A program made the translations under genes and the position numbers. The notes below the pieces were generated by a model. It was not told the DNA's origin and searched no databases. It worked only from the letters and a program-made list of their open reading frames with translations. Of a stretch of 64,000 nt of DNA, positions 17,985 to 29,172 are shown one piece after another. Source of the DNA: Symsagittifera roscoffensis (taxonomy: Eukaryota > Xenacoelomorpha > Acoela > Convolutidae); assembly GCF_963678635.1 (NCBI RefSeq), contig NC_087063.1, positions 56,862,759 to 56,926,758 of the forward strand, in the 5' to 3' direction. Each line of letters begins with the position of its first letter. Position 1 is the stretch's first letter.

Positions 17985-20472
17985 AGCTCTCGACTCGGTG
18001 CGTGGCTTTCATGCCTTGTTTGTAAGCTGGGCATGCTGACACATGATGGTCTGTTGAACTGCAATTAGCACAAGAACGTCTCTTGTCCATATCATCCCTC
18101 GGTTTGTACCAATTGTTCCCTTGGTTAGCTGGTCCGTTATTAAAATTGCCATAATTTTTCTTGTAATATCCAGATCTCGAAGGAGGTTTCAACAAAAGAT
18201 ACTCTTTTGATTTGAGCCTCAACTCCTCCGGTGTTGGCGCATTAGTTGATAGTGGTGTGTAATGCGTTGCTAGCATCGTACGAAGTTCATCATTTTTCAC
18301 ACCATCGATGAATTTTGAGGCTACGGCCAGGTTCATCCTTCGGTTTGACTCATCCGGTTGGCTGCGTCTTCTCAGCATTTCCAAATCATCGAGAAACTTG
18401 TCTATTGTCTCATCTTCTCGTTGCCTCCGTTTCTCGAAGCGCATCATCGCCTGGTGCCCCTGCACCCCTGATCCGAAACGGTTTAAGAAGATTTCGAAGA
18501 TTTTCTCAGCAGTGTCACGTTGATACTGTTTCTTAGCCATGACACAGTTCAGGGCTGTCCCTTCTAAGTTGCTGGTGAGCGCGCTGCATTCCTGTCTCTC
18601 CGACAAGTCCTCTTCCTCGAAATGCAGCTTCATTACCTCTATCCAGGTATCAATACAGCCATCAGATTCGTCCTTGTAGCATCTTGGCTTCTTAAAGACT
18701 CTTCTGGACTTTTCACTGCGTTCATTGGTTCTAGATAACCGCGTCAGGAATGTCTCCAAAGACCTGTTCAGGGGTTCTAATGCTGTGGCCATTGCCGTAG
18801 CATCCCTTGAGTGTCCCGCCTGAGTGTCCTCACACCTTGTCGAAGGCTCTGTGTGCGGTGCATCCCTGCAATCCGAATCACCATGAGCGTTTCCCGCTTG
18901 GCCCATGTGACTCCTCCTCGGGCTTGTATGCCCCATGTTGCCAGAATCGCTTCTCCCGGTCGCATGTGTGCTTTGCGTTGGTCGTTCGTTCGAGGTTTGT
19001 CTGTTCCCCGTTGAACTTGCTCTACTGTTCGGGCCCCATGCTGTATTACCCCTTGTGGCATAGCCTGATGAACTGCCCCTGCCTCTAGTGGATCCATTTG
19101 TCTTCCTCCTTTGATGTTCATTGAAGTTCACCCTCGGTTCCCTGCTGGGACCTCCCGAGTTCGGCTCTCCTTCTTTTGGTCCACTCTTGCTGCTTAGTAG
19201 CCCGTCCAACCTATCCATGATAGCCTGCGTTCGCCTCTCCATCATCGCGTCTATCTTTGTGTCAAGAGACCCAAGAGACTGCTCTTGCTGAATTCTTAAC
19301 TTCTCCATGTCGGCTCTTAAGCGTAACTCCCTCTGTTCCGCTTCTCTTGTCATTCGCGACAAGTTCCTCGTCATATGTTCGTCCGTTCTTTCTTTCAAGC
19401 GTTTTTCGCTTCTGTCAACTTCTTGTCTGTTGCGGTTTATTTCTTCCCGCAGACTTTCTCTTTCAATGTGAACTGCTCTTTCTAGTTCACTCATCCTTAT
19501 CGACATCTGTTCATTTTGTTCTCCTAAACTGCCCACTATGTTGTTTAAGGCTTCTTCTAGTGCTGCCCCGTTATCCACGAGTGGCGTCACTAGTGGCGGT
19601 GTAACCCTGTCGGAGCCAGGTAACTTCGTGCTTGTCGAGATCCGGGCCTTGACTCTGTGCTTCAACGTCTTTTCATTATTTATTTCAGGATCCGCTAACG
19701 CGTTGCCAAGCCCTCTGGTTCTAATCTCTTCAGGTTGTGGCTCCGAACTTGTCCTAATCGCGAAGTCCTTTGACTGGCCCGGTGTGTTTGCCTCCTTACT
19801 TATCGTTGTCACTACACCAAATTTGTCCATGGTTCCAGTCTCTCTTCCGACGTGTGCCTCACTCTCCTGGATCGAACTATTGAGACTGACTTGAGATCCA
19901 AAGTCCCCTTGCTCCTCTTCATTCTCTTCCTCCTGGGACTCACCGTCATTTCCTGCCCCTCCTCCCATGCTGAATGGAAAGATGTTTCCGAAGGTGTTTT
20001 TCATTCTTTCTGAGAATGATGATGACGTTGTTTGTTTCCCCGTTCCGCCTGCCATCATAGTGTTGTCTGTCGGAGATCTTCTAGTCGCCGTTACTTCAGT
20101 TGAGATGTCGGACAGTTCCGACATCTCCTCTCGATCCAATGTCCCGGTGGAAGTGGCAAAATCATGGCCTTGTTCTACCGGGGTTGATTCACTCGCCAGC
20201 CTTCTGCCTCTCCCTTCCAGTCCATTTACTCCCTGGTTGTCGTTCATGGTATGGTCCGTATTGACCTCCACTTCTAACAGTTCTCTTCGCTCTTCTGAGG
20301 TTTTTTGACTTATCGTTTCAACCATTATGCCTGAAACCGTCCCCTCTTTATCGGACCGGGTTCGCTTGATCCAATCCACAAAAGGATCGGTCATCGTTTT
20401 TCTTTGCTTTTCAGGTATGAATTTCCTAGAGCTATTACCTCGTTTTGGTATCCTTGACTTGTCTAAACTCAT
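17845..20472 (-). CDS. gag: Gag polyprotein
   Basis: This is an 875-codon ATG-to-stop frame. The N-terminal ~300 residues are low-complexity and charged. A long coiled coil spans ~304-400 (heptad-like ELERAVHIERESLREEINR). A Ser/Thr/Gly/Arg-rich stretch (~430-580) precedes the capsid-like domain at ~590-740, which contains DTWIEVMKLHFEEE and IDKFLDDLEMLRRR, typical of retrotransposon Gag. A single CCHC zinc knuckle of spacing C-X2-C-X4-H-X4-C sits at 801-814. The 3' end overlaps the pol frame by about 165 bp, and pol lies in the +1 frame. Gag is long for a gypsy element because of its N-terminal extension and coiled coil. The ATG at 20472 opens the frame after a stop-rich leader. Confidence 0.93.
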   Translation of the reverse strand: MSLDKSRIPKRGNSSRKFIPEKQRKTMTDPFVDWIKRTRSDKEGTVSGIMVETISQKTSEERRELLEVEVNTDHTMNDNQGVNGLEGRGRRLASESTPVEQGHDFATSTGTLDREEMSELSDISTEVTATRRSPTDNTMMAGGTGKQTTSSSFSERMKNTFGNIFPFSMGGGAGNDGESQEEENEEEQGDFGSQVSLNSSIQESEAHVGRETGTMDKFGVVTTISKEANTPGQSKDFAIRTSSEPQPEEIRTRGLGNALADPEINNEKTLKHRVKARISTSTKLPGSDRVTPPLVTPLVDNGAALEEALNNIVGSLGEQNEQMSIRMSELERAVHIERESLREEINRNRQEVDRSEKRLKERTDEHMTRNLSRMTREAEQRELRLRADMEKLRIQQEQSLGSLDTKIDAMMERRTQAIMDRLDGLLSSKSGPKEGEPNSGGPSREPRVNFNEHQRRKTNGSTRGRGSSSGYATRGNTAWGPNSRASSTGNRQTSNERPTQSTHATGRSDSGNMGHTSPRRSHMGQAGNAHGDSDCRDAPHTEPSTRCEDTQAGHSRDATAMATALEPLNRSLETFLTRLSRTNERSEKSRRVFKKPRCYKDESDGCIDTWIEVMKLHFEEEDLSERQECSALTSNLEGTALNCVMAKKQYQRDTAEKIFEIFLNRFGSGVQGHQAMMRFEKRRQREDETIDKFLDDLEMLRRRSQPDESNRRMNLAVASKFIDGVKNDELRTMLATHYTPLSTNAPTPEELRLKSKEYLLLKPPSRSGYYKKNYGNFNNGPANQGNNWYKPRDDMDKRRSCANCSSTDHHVSACPAYKQGMKATHRVESCASTTNDGWPSHEETSWTLPRGLWAVSSDAERGWNQYLHQDLCNNK

Positions 20473-21244
20473 TCTTTATTTGTCACTTTCCTATGCCTAC
20501 TCTTGACTCAATTGCTAGAGACCTTATAGTTTTATTAACAATAATAATGACACAACACAATAAATTTCACCAGATTCTACTAAATAGTGACCACGAATCC
20601 CTGTATGTTGTCAGAGTACAGTTTGTATAAAATTTATTCACACTGACCGATTATCGGTCCAAAGATCTGGAAACTAGCACAATATGATGTTATCAGTCAA
20701 TTTTAAAAGATAGTGTACTCACTACCCAATCAAGCACAGTTTAGGTTGATTTAAAATCAAAAAACAAAAAATATATATTGACACAATATGAATGTATATA
20801 TAAAAAAACGTATGTGTCTTGTACTCTTAGTCGGTCGCAGTACAATAGTCGAACCTGTCTTTTAAAGAAAAAGCTTTCCCTGCTTGGTGCTGCACCAAAC
20901 AGACAAAACTTTGAAGGCAGTTATTCGCTCAAGTGGGCGTCTATTGCACCCACCGAGTATTGTGTTACCTATCTGCCTTCGGACTGCCCGAGCTAGACCT
21001 ACTAAAATCCTCAGGGCAGTCACTTTTCCCAAAAACGTATTATGTTTCAATCCACACCAATGAGTCACGCTCTTTTTAATTTAGACTTACTGTCGCGAAT
21101 ATCCGAGTTCGGACCTGTTTTGTATTAGTCTGGTTCTTTTTGAGAGGCAAGTTACCAGTGCAGTCACTGATACCTAGCCTGTGTATTAATAACCTAATAC
21201 CTCTCGCTTTTTAGTCTTTCTTTCGTTTACCTAAGTCCTTAATA

Positions 21245-21570
21245 AAATAATACCCCTCCGGATTGGCACAAATAGGACCCTTCCGGACTGTCAGAATATA
21301 GACCCCTCCGGATTGGGACCCCTCCAAGTTGGTTAATAGTAGACCCCTCCGGATTTGGACCCCTCCGAGTTAGTTAATAGTAGACCCCTCCGAATTTGGA
21401 CCCCTCCGGTTTTGTGGAAAGTAGACCCCTCCGGATTCGGAGCCCTTAGCTCTGTCAAAGTAGCTTTCCGTAGTTTTCTTAATTTCCCTCCGGATACGTT
21501 CTGCGTTGCTTTTATGCTGTTTGAATTAACTGGGAAGGGTATAGGTTCCTTTCCTAGACCCCTCCGGGTT
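21245..21570 (-). repeat. CCGGA-rich leader minisatellite, young copy
   Basis: About a dozen imperfect repeats of ACCCCTCCGGATT occur, with linkers such as AGTTAGTTAATAGTAG. It is the same array as at 880-1385 in the older copy but shorter and with partly different linkers, so repeat number and composition have changed between copies. Confidence 0.85.
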
Positions 21571-23336
21571 GAAGTTAAGGCACTTATTTGACAATTCACA
21601 CTAACGGTGAAGGGTCTTATCACTTGCCTAATTTCGACCGTATTATGGTTGTCTTGTGCCTTCAGCCCTCCCTCTTTGTCTAGAACTGTCCTAAGTTACT
21701 TAGTTCAATCGCTATCAACTTTTGGTAGAGGTATAAGGGTTTTTCAGAAAAATTTATAAAACGTGAAGGGTGTACCCCTCCGGATTTGTGTAATTTGCTA
21801 AAAACAATCTCAAAAAATTTTCTCGCTCGCTTTTCCGAAAAATTTCTGATCCTATTAGTAAGCTCAGCCAATTTCTGATCTATTGGTACCAAGATCAACT
21901 CGATATGATCAGTAGTTCCAAAGTTATTAACCAAAACGTCTTTTTTCCGAACTCAAAAAATTTTCTCTCTTATAGGTTCCGCCTAACTTTTTCCGCAAAT
22001 CTGGTCCTTTCGACCTAAAAATTATTGATCCGAGCTCAGAAGGCCTATAATCTTCTAGTTCAATGCAAAAGACCCGATCTAAAACGCTATTGTAGAGAAA
22101 ATTTGCGAAAAACTATGCTACCTGGACCCCTCCGGATTGATGAATCCACCAAATCAAACACGTTATGTTCGATTTCTCTGCAACCCGGAAGGCTTTCGGG
22201 TAGCGGATTTTAAGACTTGTAGATTCACTAGTGGACGTTGTCCGAACAACTATTTTTACTGTCCTACCTCAAAAATTTCAAAAAATTTTCTAAATTTTTA
22301 GTGTTTCTTACTATCAAAAAATGGGAAAATTTGGGTTTTTGTACCAAACTAGTTCCAACCTCTTCCGAACTAAAGTTAACCGGTTCCACTTATTACAGTA
22401 GTGCAGTTACGATGTAACACACTAACTTAGCGCTTTTTTCCGTTTCAAAAAATATCGATATCTCAAAAATCGCGACTTGTGGGGGGATCAAAATATCGCT
22501 ATTTTGACCCTAAAAACCGGTCTGTTTTCGTTGTTTTTCACTGAAAAACGATATTAGACTATTAATATAGGCTATATAAATAATAATATTAGTAATACTA
22601 TACCCCTCCGGGTTTGTTTATTATCCAAATTAAGGTGCTTAACTCGGATATTCGCAGTTCGGTGAAGGGTCACTACAGTGCAGCACTGTCGAGCCCCCCA
22701 CAGATTACTATCTTACTTTTTGTACCAAAAGGGATACAAAACTTGTTAACGATACCCAACAGTCGATTGTTGTTGTCGTTGAGCCCCTTCTTGTTGCTCC
22801 TTGAACTGCTTGCCGGATCGGTCTTCACCCAAGACCCTTCCGAATTGAGCGCAAATCAGCTGACCCTTCCGGATTGAGCGCAATTTATCATTAACGTGCT
22901 TAAATGCTCAAATAACCCTACAGTACAAGCCTCACAAACGGGCTACAAAATTGATCGTAACGATCCTGACTGATATAAATGCCTGTAACAACAATATATC
23001 TATCAACAACAAACGGGGGGGTTGAATCACATCTTGTCTGGGGGGTGATTTCTACTGATTTTTTACTTTTTTACTGTTTTTGGTTTTTCCGGTTATTTTT
23101 TATGTTTTTTTTTTGTTTTTCTTGGGTACTATACTACTTTTTGTTTGGTTTTGCTTATATCTTTAAGTGTTTTTGGTCACAAACCACTCAGGGGATGAGG
23201 GGTTCATGATTCCCCCCACCCTTCCTGGTTCGTGAATTTTCGGTCTTAACTAGGTTAAAAAACTATTCACGGTAATCCGGAAGGCTTCCGCGTTCCGAAC
23301 TACCCTTCCGCCCCGGCTGTTTAGGCCTATTAAGGG

Positions 23337-23378
23337 CGTTAATGTGAGCATCCGCTCGGCGCGGAGTGCTCGTTAACG
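23337..23378 (-). other. Imperfect leader hairpin near the primer site
   Basis: CGTTAATGTGAGCATCCGC and GCGGAGTGCTCGTTAACG pair imperfectly around a short loop. The hairpin is also present in the older copy at 2613-2654. Confidence 0.5.
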
Positions 23379-23407
23379 GTTCCGCCGGTCATGATGTTAT
23401 GAAAGAA

Positions 23408-23425
23408 TAACACCCAGGAGCGCCA
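23408..23425 (-). promoter_or_regulatory. Candidate primer-binding site
   Basis: The minus strand reads TGGCGCTCCTGGGTGTTA starting 12 nt inside the 5' LTR. It is identical in the older copy although the flanking bases differ, which supports a constrained site. The 12-nt gap from the LTR is larger than the usual few bases. The tRNA is unassigned. Confidence 0.4.
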
Positions 23426-23437
23426 TAAAAACATACA

Positions 23438-24358
23438 TGTAACATTCGCCCGGAAGATACATATCGACGGATAACAAAACTAAGTCTTAAGACGACTGGC
23501 TAGCGTCTAAACAGAGCTTTGCATGTTTTTCACTGTCTCTACCAAGCCAGTACTTTTCGGTGGTCTTTCCTACATCAGGCTGACAAAAACGTTACTGTTC
23601 TCCGGCTTCGACCAGAACGCTCAAATTAACTGAATTACATGCAAAATTAGTGAGCTCATGGCTGGGTCTCTGTATCCCCAGACCACGAGGTCACTCCTAA
23701 AAACAGGGCTACTACTTATCATATTACTATTGTTTTTGTTCAGTAGATAAAAATCATCATCTCCATCGAAGATGGATCAACCCTTTCCCCCAACTCCTAG
23801 CACCTCATCCTTGTCAAAACTAATCAAAATATCAGTTAAATTCAAGTCAGGACATGACAGGATGCTAAAATTCAATACAAGTTCATAAAAGTTCCCGTCC
23901 CGAGACCCTTCCGGATTCTTGAATCCGGCGAATCAAGCTCCTTAACCTCAGGTTCACGCTAACTCGGAGGGCTGGTTCTTACCCTTCACCGTTGTTCGCA
24001 ACGGCCTTGCAACTATTGTAACAGCACAATAGTTGCAACTCGGAACGTCCTCTGCTGTTCGGTAGTTCGTTGTTGTTTTTTAGTCTCGATTTTCGTACTG
24101 TTCGTAATCGCAGATAAAGTTGTTCTGTTTTTTCTTGCTCTTTTAGCTAAAAATGGCCGTTTCTGACGTTTCTCAGAAATATGACGTCATAATTCGAATT
24201 TTTAAAAATTAGAATTCCAGAATCTTCTAGCCTTCACCGTTTGGCTAATCGTTCAAATAACGTCCTTATCCGTTCTAAATCGCCAATTCGTTAGGCTTGC
24301 TGCTAAAATACCGAATTCTGCAGAGACTGCATTTTGGCCATTCTGGTCGAATGTCACA
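23438..24358 (-). repeat. 5' LTR of the young element
   Basis: This is 921 bp, identical to 6137-7057 except at 23534. Transcription would start inside it and read towards lower coordinates. The CRE-like TGACGTCA is at 24182-24189 and the stem-loop is at the matching place near 24007-24038. Confidence 0.95.
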
Positions 24359-25225
24359 CTAGTTTTTGAATGCTCGCCTACATTTGAATGGTCAGACCTG
24401 TAAACGCCATTTTTCATGACGGCGCTCATATCAGCTTGTGTTTTGAGTGTGGTCTGATTGTCATACCGCAACCCGGGCCGAGATCCCGCTCAATAACAGC
24501 TCAAGATATGAGCGGTTTGAGCGGTTTTCCAGCTAGATTTGAGAGGTTTGAGCGGTTTGGGCGTTTTTTTTTTTGGATAAACCGCTCGAAACCGTTTAAA
24601 TCTTGCGCGGTTTTTGAGCGTTTTTTTTTAGTAAACCCGTTCAAAATCCGCTCAAACTTCCCATTTTGAAGCAAGATTTTGAGCGTAACTGTCTAAAAAA
24701 ACGGCTCAAACTGCTTTAATTTTGCTTCGAATTATGTAAAAAATTTCAAATCGGGAACGTATGCTGCTTCAATAATACCGAATCCGAACGGCTTGGTAAA
24801 TCATAAAGATAAGTGAGAGCTCAAATAAGAATCACTTGTTGGTAAACTCTTATTTTAAGCTTCTGATCGAATAGCACAGTGTAATGACTTCATATGCGTA
24901 CAAGGTCAACCCACCAACCTTAATTGCTCAACGTATTCAGCTTATATTTTAGGAACCCTTATGTTTTAGGACCCCGTAGGACCGGAGTTTCAAAGTCCCT
25001 ATGTTTGAGTTTTAAAGTCCCCCATGGTACTAAATGGTTCCATTCTAATGAGGTCGCGTCTTTCTTTGCAGGTTTTCTTTCCTCATGTTCGTCTTCTTTT
25101 TGTTATTTTTTGTGATGTTCTTCCAGGGTATATATTTTATCTCCTCTGGAATTAGCAGTCTGTTCCTTAGCTTTCTGGTTTTGGATATTTGTAAGAAGGA
25201 GTAGCTAAAGGCTCTCCTAGTTTTC
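24359..25225. repeat. Segment A, unit 1
   Basis: The first bases (CTAGTTTTTGAATGCTCGCC) are the right half of the split target site. A remnant of the RING end follows (about 24385-24470), then the GAGCGGTTT fold-back region (about 24490-24730) and the non-coding flank. No gene is supported. Confidence 0.75.
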
Positions 25226-26655
25226 ACACCTGTATTTTGTGGTTGCTGAGGTTGTAGGAATTAGGGTAATCGTAGGTTCAGCGACTCTTCTTTTGATCAC
25301 TACTTCGTCCTCCGACTACTTGTGGAGATTATGGAGATCATGCATAACTTCCGCCGGAAGTCGTGGGTAAATCAATTTTTTTACAATCTAAGCATGCGTG
25401 TTTGACGTTTTCCCAAGAGTATTTGGTTTCTGTCTCATGTATTCTTCAAATGATCTTTTTTGTTACTCCGTGCGGATTTATGCGCAGCGTTTTTATGATT
25501 TCTGCTACACCTGAAGCTGATTTGAAAGGTGTGTTAAATTTGCCTATTCTCATGACCTCCAATCTAGTTGTACTTCTTACTTCTTCGTTTAGGTTCAGCT
25601 ACTGGCTCCCGTTGGAAGTAAAGTTTTTTCCTATCAACGGTTTCAACTTTTTACCTTGTTTTGTACCTTGTCGGAATCCCTGTGCCATTTGCACAATTGA
25701 GCGGATGTGGGGAAACCAGATGCTCTGGCATAAATTTAGCATGGCCGCCAATCCGGAGTGAGAAGCATGTAGACTGTCAAGCTTAATAGACACTCGTCCT
25801 GCACGTGTAGTCGTTTTCTGATGTTATACCAGTATTGTCCAAAGAACAATTTTAGGGCTTCCCAGTCTCTCTTTTTGACAAAGTTTAACAGTGGACGCAT
25901 AAATCCGTCTTTTCTGGTCGTGGCTGCAATGAAATTAAATCCCAGCTTTATCTGTAGATTCTTTCAGTATAATGTGTGTCTTCCTCTAATTCGGTATTTG
26001 CCTCCTGATTGACGGTTGCTTCTACTCCCATCATTTCGTGACCTGTCTCTAATTGGGTTTGCTGATGTGCTTCGCTAGCCTATGTTGTCGTCATTGTGGG
26101 CTGTTCCACATTTGGGTGCATTTCTTCTTGTCCGAAATGTGTTGGGTCCATGCAGCTTACATAACTCATATATTTCCTGCACCTCGATTGATAGTTCTGT
26201 TTAGGTTTTTAGGTCCTGTTTTTTATTTCTCTTTGTGTTGTTGATTGCGAATTAATTATTTCCGTTTGCGGTGCGCTATCTTTCTCGTTATCTTTCCGTT
26301 TCGTGTCCATGGCCGTTTCTTGTTCAGTATCCGTTTCTTATGGGGTTTTTTCACTAAATACAATTTTCGGAAAAAAACTTCTTGTTTTTTTTTTCAGTTG
26401 ACTTTGTGGTTGCTTCTCTGGAGTTCTTGCTTTTTTCTGGTGTCGATGTACCTTTGCGTTTTTTATTGGTGTTTTTATCCACCATTTGGATGCGTTCGTC
26501 TTTGTTGTTCGTCTCCTGTGCCAGCGAGGGTCTGAGAGACTTTCCTCCCGGTGTGCTTCGCCTTGCCATTACTCGGTTTTATGTTCTCCCCTGCTCCGGT
26601 CGGTGCTATTCTCGCCTTCTAGTATGAATTCACCTTCGAGTTCTTTGTAATTGTT
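25226..26655 (-). pseudogene. Segment B, unit 1: gypsy pol fossil with integrase core missing
   Basis: Read on the minus strand from the high end, it gives a Lys/Glu/Thr-rich linker, then the AATTRKDRF / FGQYWYNI region. An integrase zinc finger follows (HxxHSG...IWFPHI...GKKLKPVIGK, about 25600-25790), in which the last Cys pair is lost. NLNEEVRST is next, and then directly the integrase C-terminal part (EVMRIGKN, VAEIIKTLRI-like, NPHGVTKK, ENVKHACLDRKK). About 130 residues of catalytic core are therefore absent. Stops and frameshifts are numerous, so it is non-functional. Confidence 0.75.
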
Positions 26656-27500
26656 TCTTGAATCCAGTAACCCAAGGGAAAATAAAAACGAAAATGCAGA
26701 TACAAAAACTTGCGAGTTGTCTTTTCCTGCGAGTTGTTGCGGTACCCTGCGGCACAGAAAGTTTGGTCGAAAATGTGCTTACCATGATTTGGGAGAGCTC
26801 GGAGAATCAAACTAGCCATCCAGTAAACCTCTTTAAAATTTCAAAAAAAAAATAGATCCACGCGTTCGAACAAGGCAGCTGTTTTGGGAAAAAAAACGGA
26901 ATATTGTAACGAGGTTTTATGCACCAGTATAAATTATTTTCTTGATTTAATTCTCAACTTCGTTTCGGAAGTGAAAACGAATCCATATGAGTTTAGTTTC
27001 CGAGACTTTTACTCAAACATAGCGTGCGGCTTCCGTAATTTAAAAAACTCAAATAAGTAATAAATTGGCTGTTCCCACGTTCGGCCAAAGTACCGAAACA
27101 TCTTATCGTCACAAAACTACTTTAATTTATTAACTACGTTAATTTATTCGTTTTAATTATTCATTCTCTCGATCATGAAGAAATCCCGAAAAAAGCAAAC
27201 AGATTTATCAAGCAGACTCAATTTTTTAATCAAACGAGCCGATAATTTCGAGTTTAATTTACGACTCCATTTTTCACGAAATAGATTGATGTATAGTGAC
27301 GATTCTGCAGATGATAGTGATGAGACTAAAAATTCAAGGGCGATTGAAGCAAGTTTAATCAAAAATTATCTAACACCGAGTTTGCCGAGAAATTATTTAC
27401 AAAACGAGGGCTATATTTTACGAAATGGTTCACCGATTAAAAATCAAAACAAAAACCAAGTTTCACAGAAAAAAAGAGCGGTTGAAAAATGTTCAATTTG
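26656..27500 (+). pseudogene. Segment C, unit 1: RING-finger gene fragment (108-codon frame)
   Basis: The frame 27175-27501 starts MKKSRKKQ and has a hydrophobic-basic stretch, an acidic patch (YSDDSADDSDET) and a Gln/Asn/Lys-rich part. It ends at KCSI followed by TGA. In unit 4 the same codon is TGC, the second Cys of a RING finger, so the stop has replaced a zinc ligand. After the stop the frame continues with VRPVNA and FHDGAH. It resembles the C-terminal part of an MDM2-type E3 ligase but is broken. Confidence 0.55.
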
Positions 27501-27980
27501 AATAGTCAGACCTGTAAACGCCCCTTTTCATGACGGCGCGCATACCAACTTGTTGTTTTGAGTTTGTTTTGATTGTCATACCGCAACCCGGGTCGAGATC
27601 CCGCTCAAAAACAGCTCAAGATATGAGCGGTTTGAGCGGTTTTTCAGCAAAATTTGAGAGGTTTGAGCGGTTTGGGCGATTTTTTTTTGGATAAACCGCT
27701 TGAAACCGTTCAAATCTTGCGCGGTTTTTGAGCGTTTTGTTTTAGTAAAACCGTTCAAAAACCGCTCAAACTGCCCATTTTTAAGGAAGATTTTGAGCGT
27801 AACTGTCTAAAAAACGGCTCAAACCGCTCAAATTTTGCTTCAAATTATGTAAAAAATCTCAGCTCGGGAACGTATGCTGCTTCAATAATACCGAATCAGA
27901 ACGGATTGTTAAACCATAAAGATAAGTGAGAGCTCAAATAAGAATAACTTGTTGGTAAACTCTTATTTTCATCTTCTGAA
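27501..27980. repeat. Segment A, unit 1b, truncated by the second element
   Basis: The fold-back region (about 27600-27840) and the start of the flank are present. At CTTATTTTCATCTTCTGA the unit sequence stops and second-element sequence begins. Confidence 0.7.
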
Positions 27981-29040
27981 AAAATTGGAAAGAATTGAAA
28001 AAAAGAAAGTATATTATGAAAATTATGAGAATGAAGCATTTGAAAAATTGATTTCTTCATCGAATTATTTTTTTATTTTTGAGGCTAAATTCAAGTGTGG
28101 TTGGAATATTTATTGGTTTTTTGACAAGTGGGTTGGATTTTGGCAATTTTTGAGAAAGGAAAGTTTGGAGGGCTCTTAAGAGTCTTCCTGGTTTTGTTAT
28201 TATTTATGAGATGATTCGGGGGTATCGAAGAGATATTCGTACTTTAAACTAAATGATCATGTCCATTTTATTCTTTAGGCTAATTCATTATATTTCCTGA
28301 GGGTTTTTGAGGTCTAAGTTGGGACGATATTGTTGATCTTTTGTACTGCTTGATAGGGGAGGGTTGTAATATTAAAACTTTGTTTATTTCAGGTGTCAAT
28401 GTTTAGCGGTTAGCTTATTTTTGACCTGGAAGTCTTTTAGTTATAGTTAGAGGTTGGCTTGAGGGTGATTGTTTGTCGGCTAAAGAAGTCGTGTTAAAAA
28501 TGAGTTAATGAACCGGAAAGGATTCTGAATGGCTGAATTTGAACTAGTTTGTTCAAGTGCTTTTCAGCATGAATTATAAGAAAATGTTTGGTCCATTAAA
28601 ATATCTTCTAGGGGTGATTAATGTAAAGTGGTTTCTGAAATTCAATTTTCTTCAATATTTTAGGTTGCGGGATGAATGTTTTGTAACCTTTTCGTGGCTG
28701 ATTACGAAGTCGCGATGATTGTCTATGTGGAGATTTTTCTTTTTGATCTTGAGGTATAATTTTTTCTTCTAATTTTTTTTTTTTCTGTTTGAGGTATTTT
28801 TTATTGTCTACGTTTTTTGATATTTGTTTCGGAAATTCTTTGTCCTTTTTATCTAACTGTTTTTCGATGGAGTGCATATCAGTGCTTAAAGTTTAATTTT
28901 GTTCTGAGCTATTTTGAATAACTTTAAGTCCTGTAAAATAATATAATTGAGTAAGTTCTCGAAGGGCGTACTCTTTCGGGTAAAAAGGTAAAAGATTGTT
29001 TCGATGTTAAACGATTTCTTTTTTGTTTAAATATAGAAGT

Positions 29041-29172
29041 TTTTGGAGTGGTTGTAATTTTTTAGAAATTCTTTTTATGTTGCAAAATTTGGAATTAAAA
29101 CAGATGTTTTCGGAGTGGTTGTAATTTTTTAGAAATCCTTTTTGTGTTGTAAAATTTGGAATTAAAACAGAT
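29041..29172 (-). repeat. 66-bp tandem duplication in the second element
   Basis: Two adjacent 66-bp copies (29041-29106 and 29107-29172) differ by a few bases. The same duplication is present in copy 2 at 39314-39446, so it predates their separation. It lies at the C-terminal end of the integrase region. Confidence 0.8.

Larger units (their letters stand above)
20473..23437 (-). other. Long untranslated leader of the young element
   Basis: This leader of almost 3 kb separates the 5' LTR from gag and has no conserved ORF. It contains the CCGGA minisatellite, isolated CCGGA cores (about 22133, 22802-22875), a segment absent from the older copy (22661-23163) and, near the LTR, a hairpin and the primer-binding candidate. 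Leaders of this length often hold packaging signals or an internal ribosome entry site, but neither can be shown here. Confidence 0.75.
6137..24358 (-). mobile_element. Young 18.2-kb Ty3/gypsy-type LTR retrotransposon with extra ORF
   Basis: Two 921-bp LTRs bound the element and, compared by eye, differ by one base (C at 6233, T at 23534), which implies a very recent insertion. The LTR ends are inverted: TGTAACATTCG and CGAATGTCACA. A related empty site near 31460 reads GCGCGCCTAGTTTTT, while the filled site reads GCGCGCCTA at the left and CTAGTTTTT at the right. A 3-bp CTA duplication is therefore all that is seen. In transcript order (minus strand) it carries a leader, gag, pol (+1 frame), an unknown 1080-codon ORF and a short 3' tail. 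At about 18 kb it is much longer than the 5-8 kb common for gypsy elements. One in-frame TGA in RT is the only break I see in its ORFs. Confidence 0.95.
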
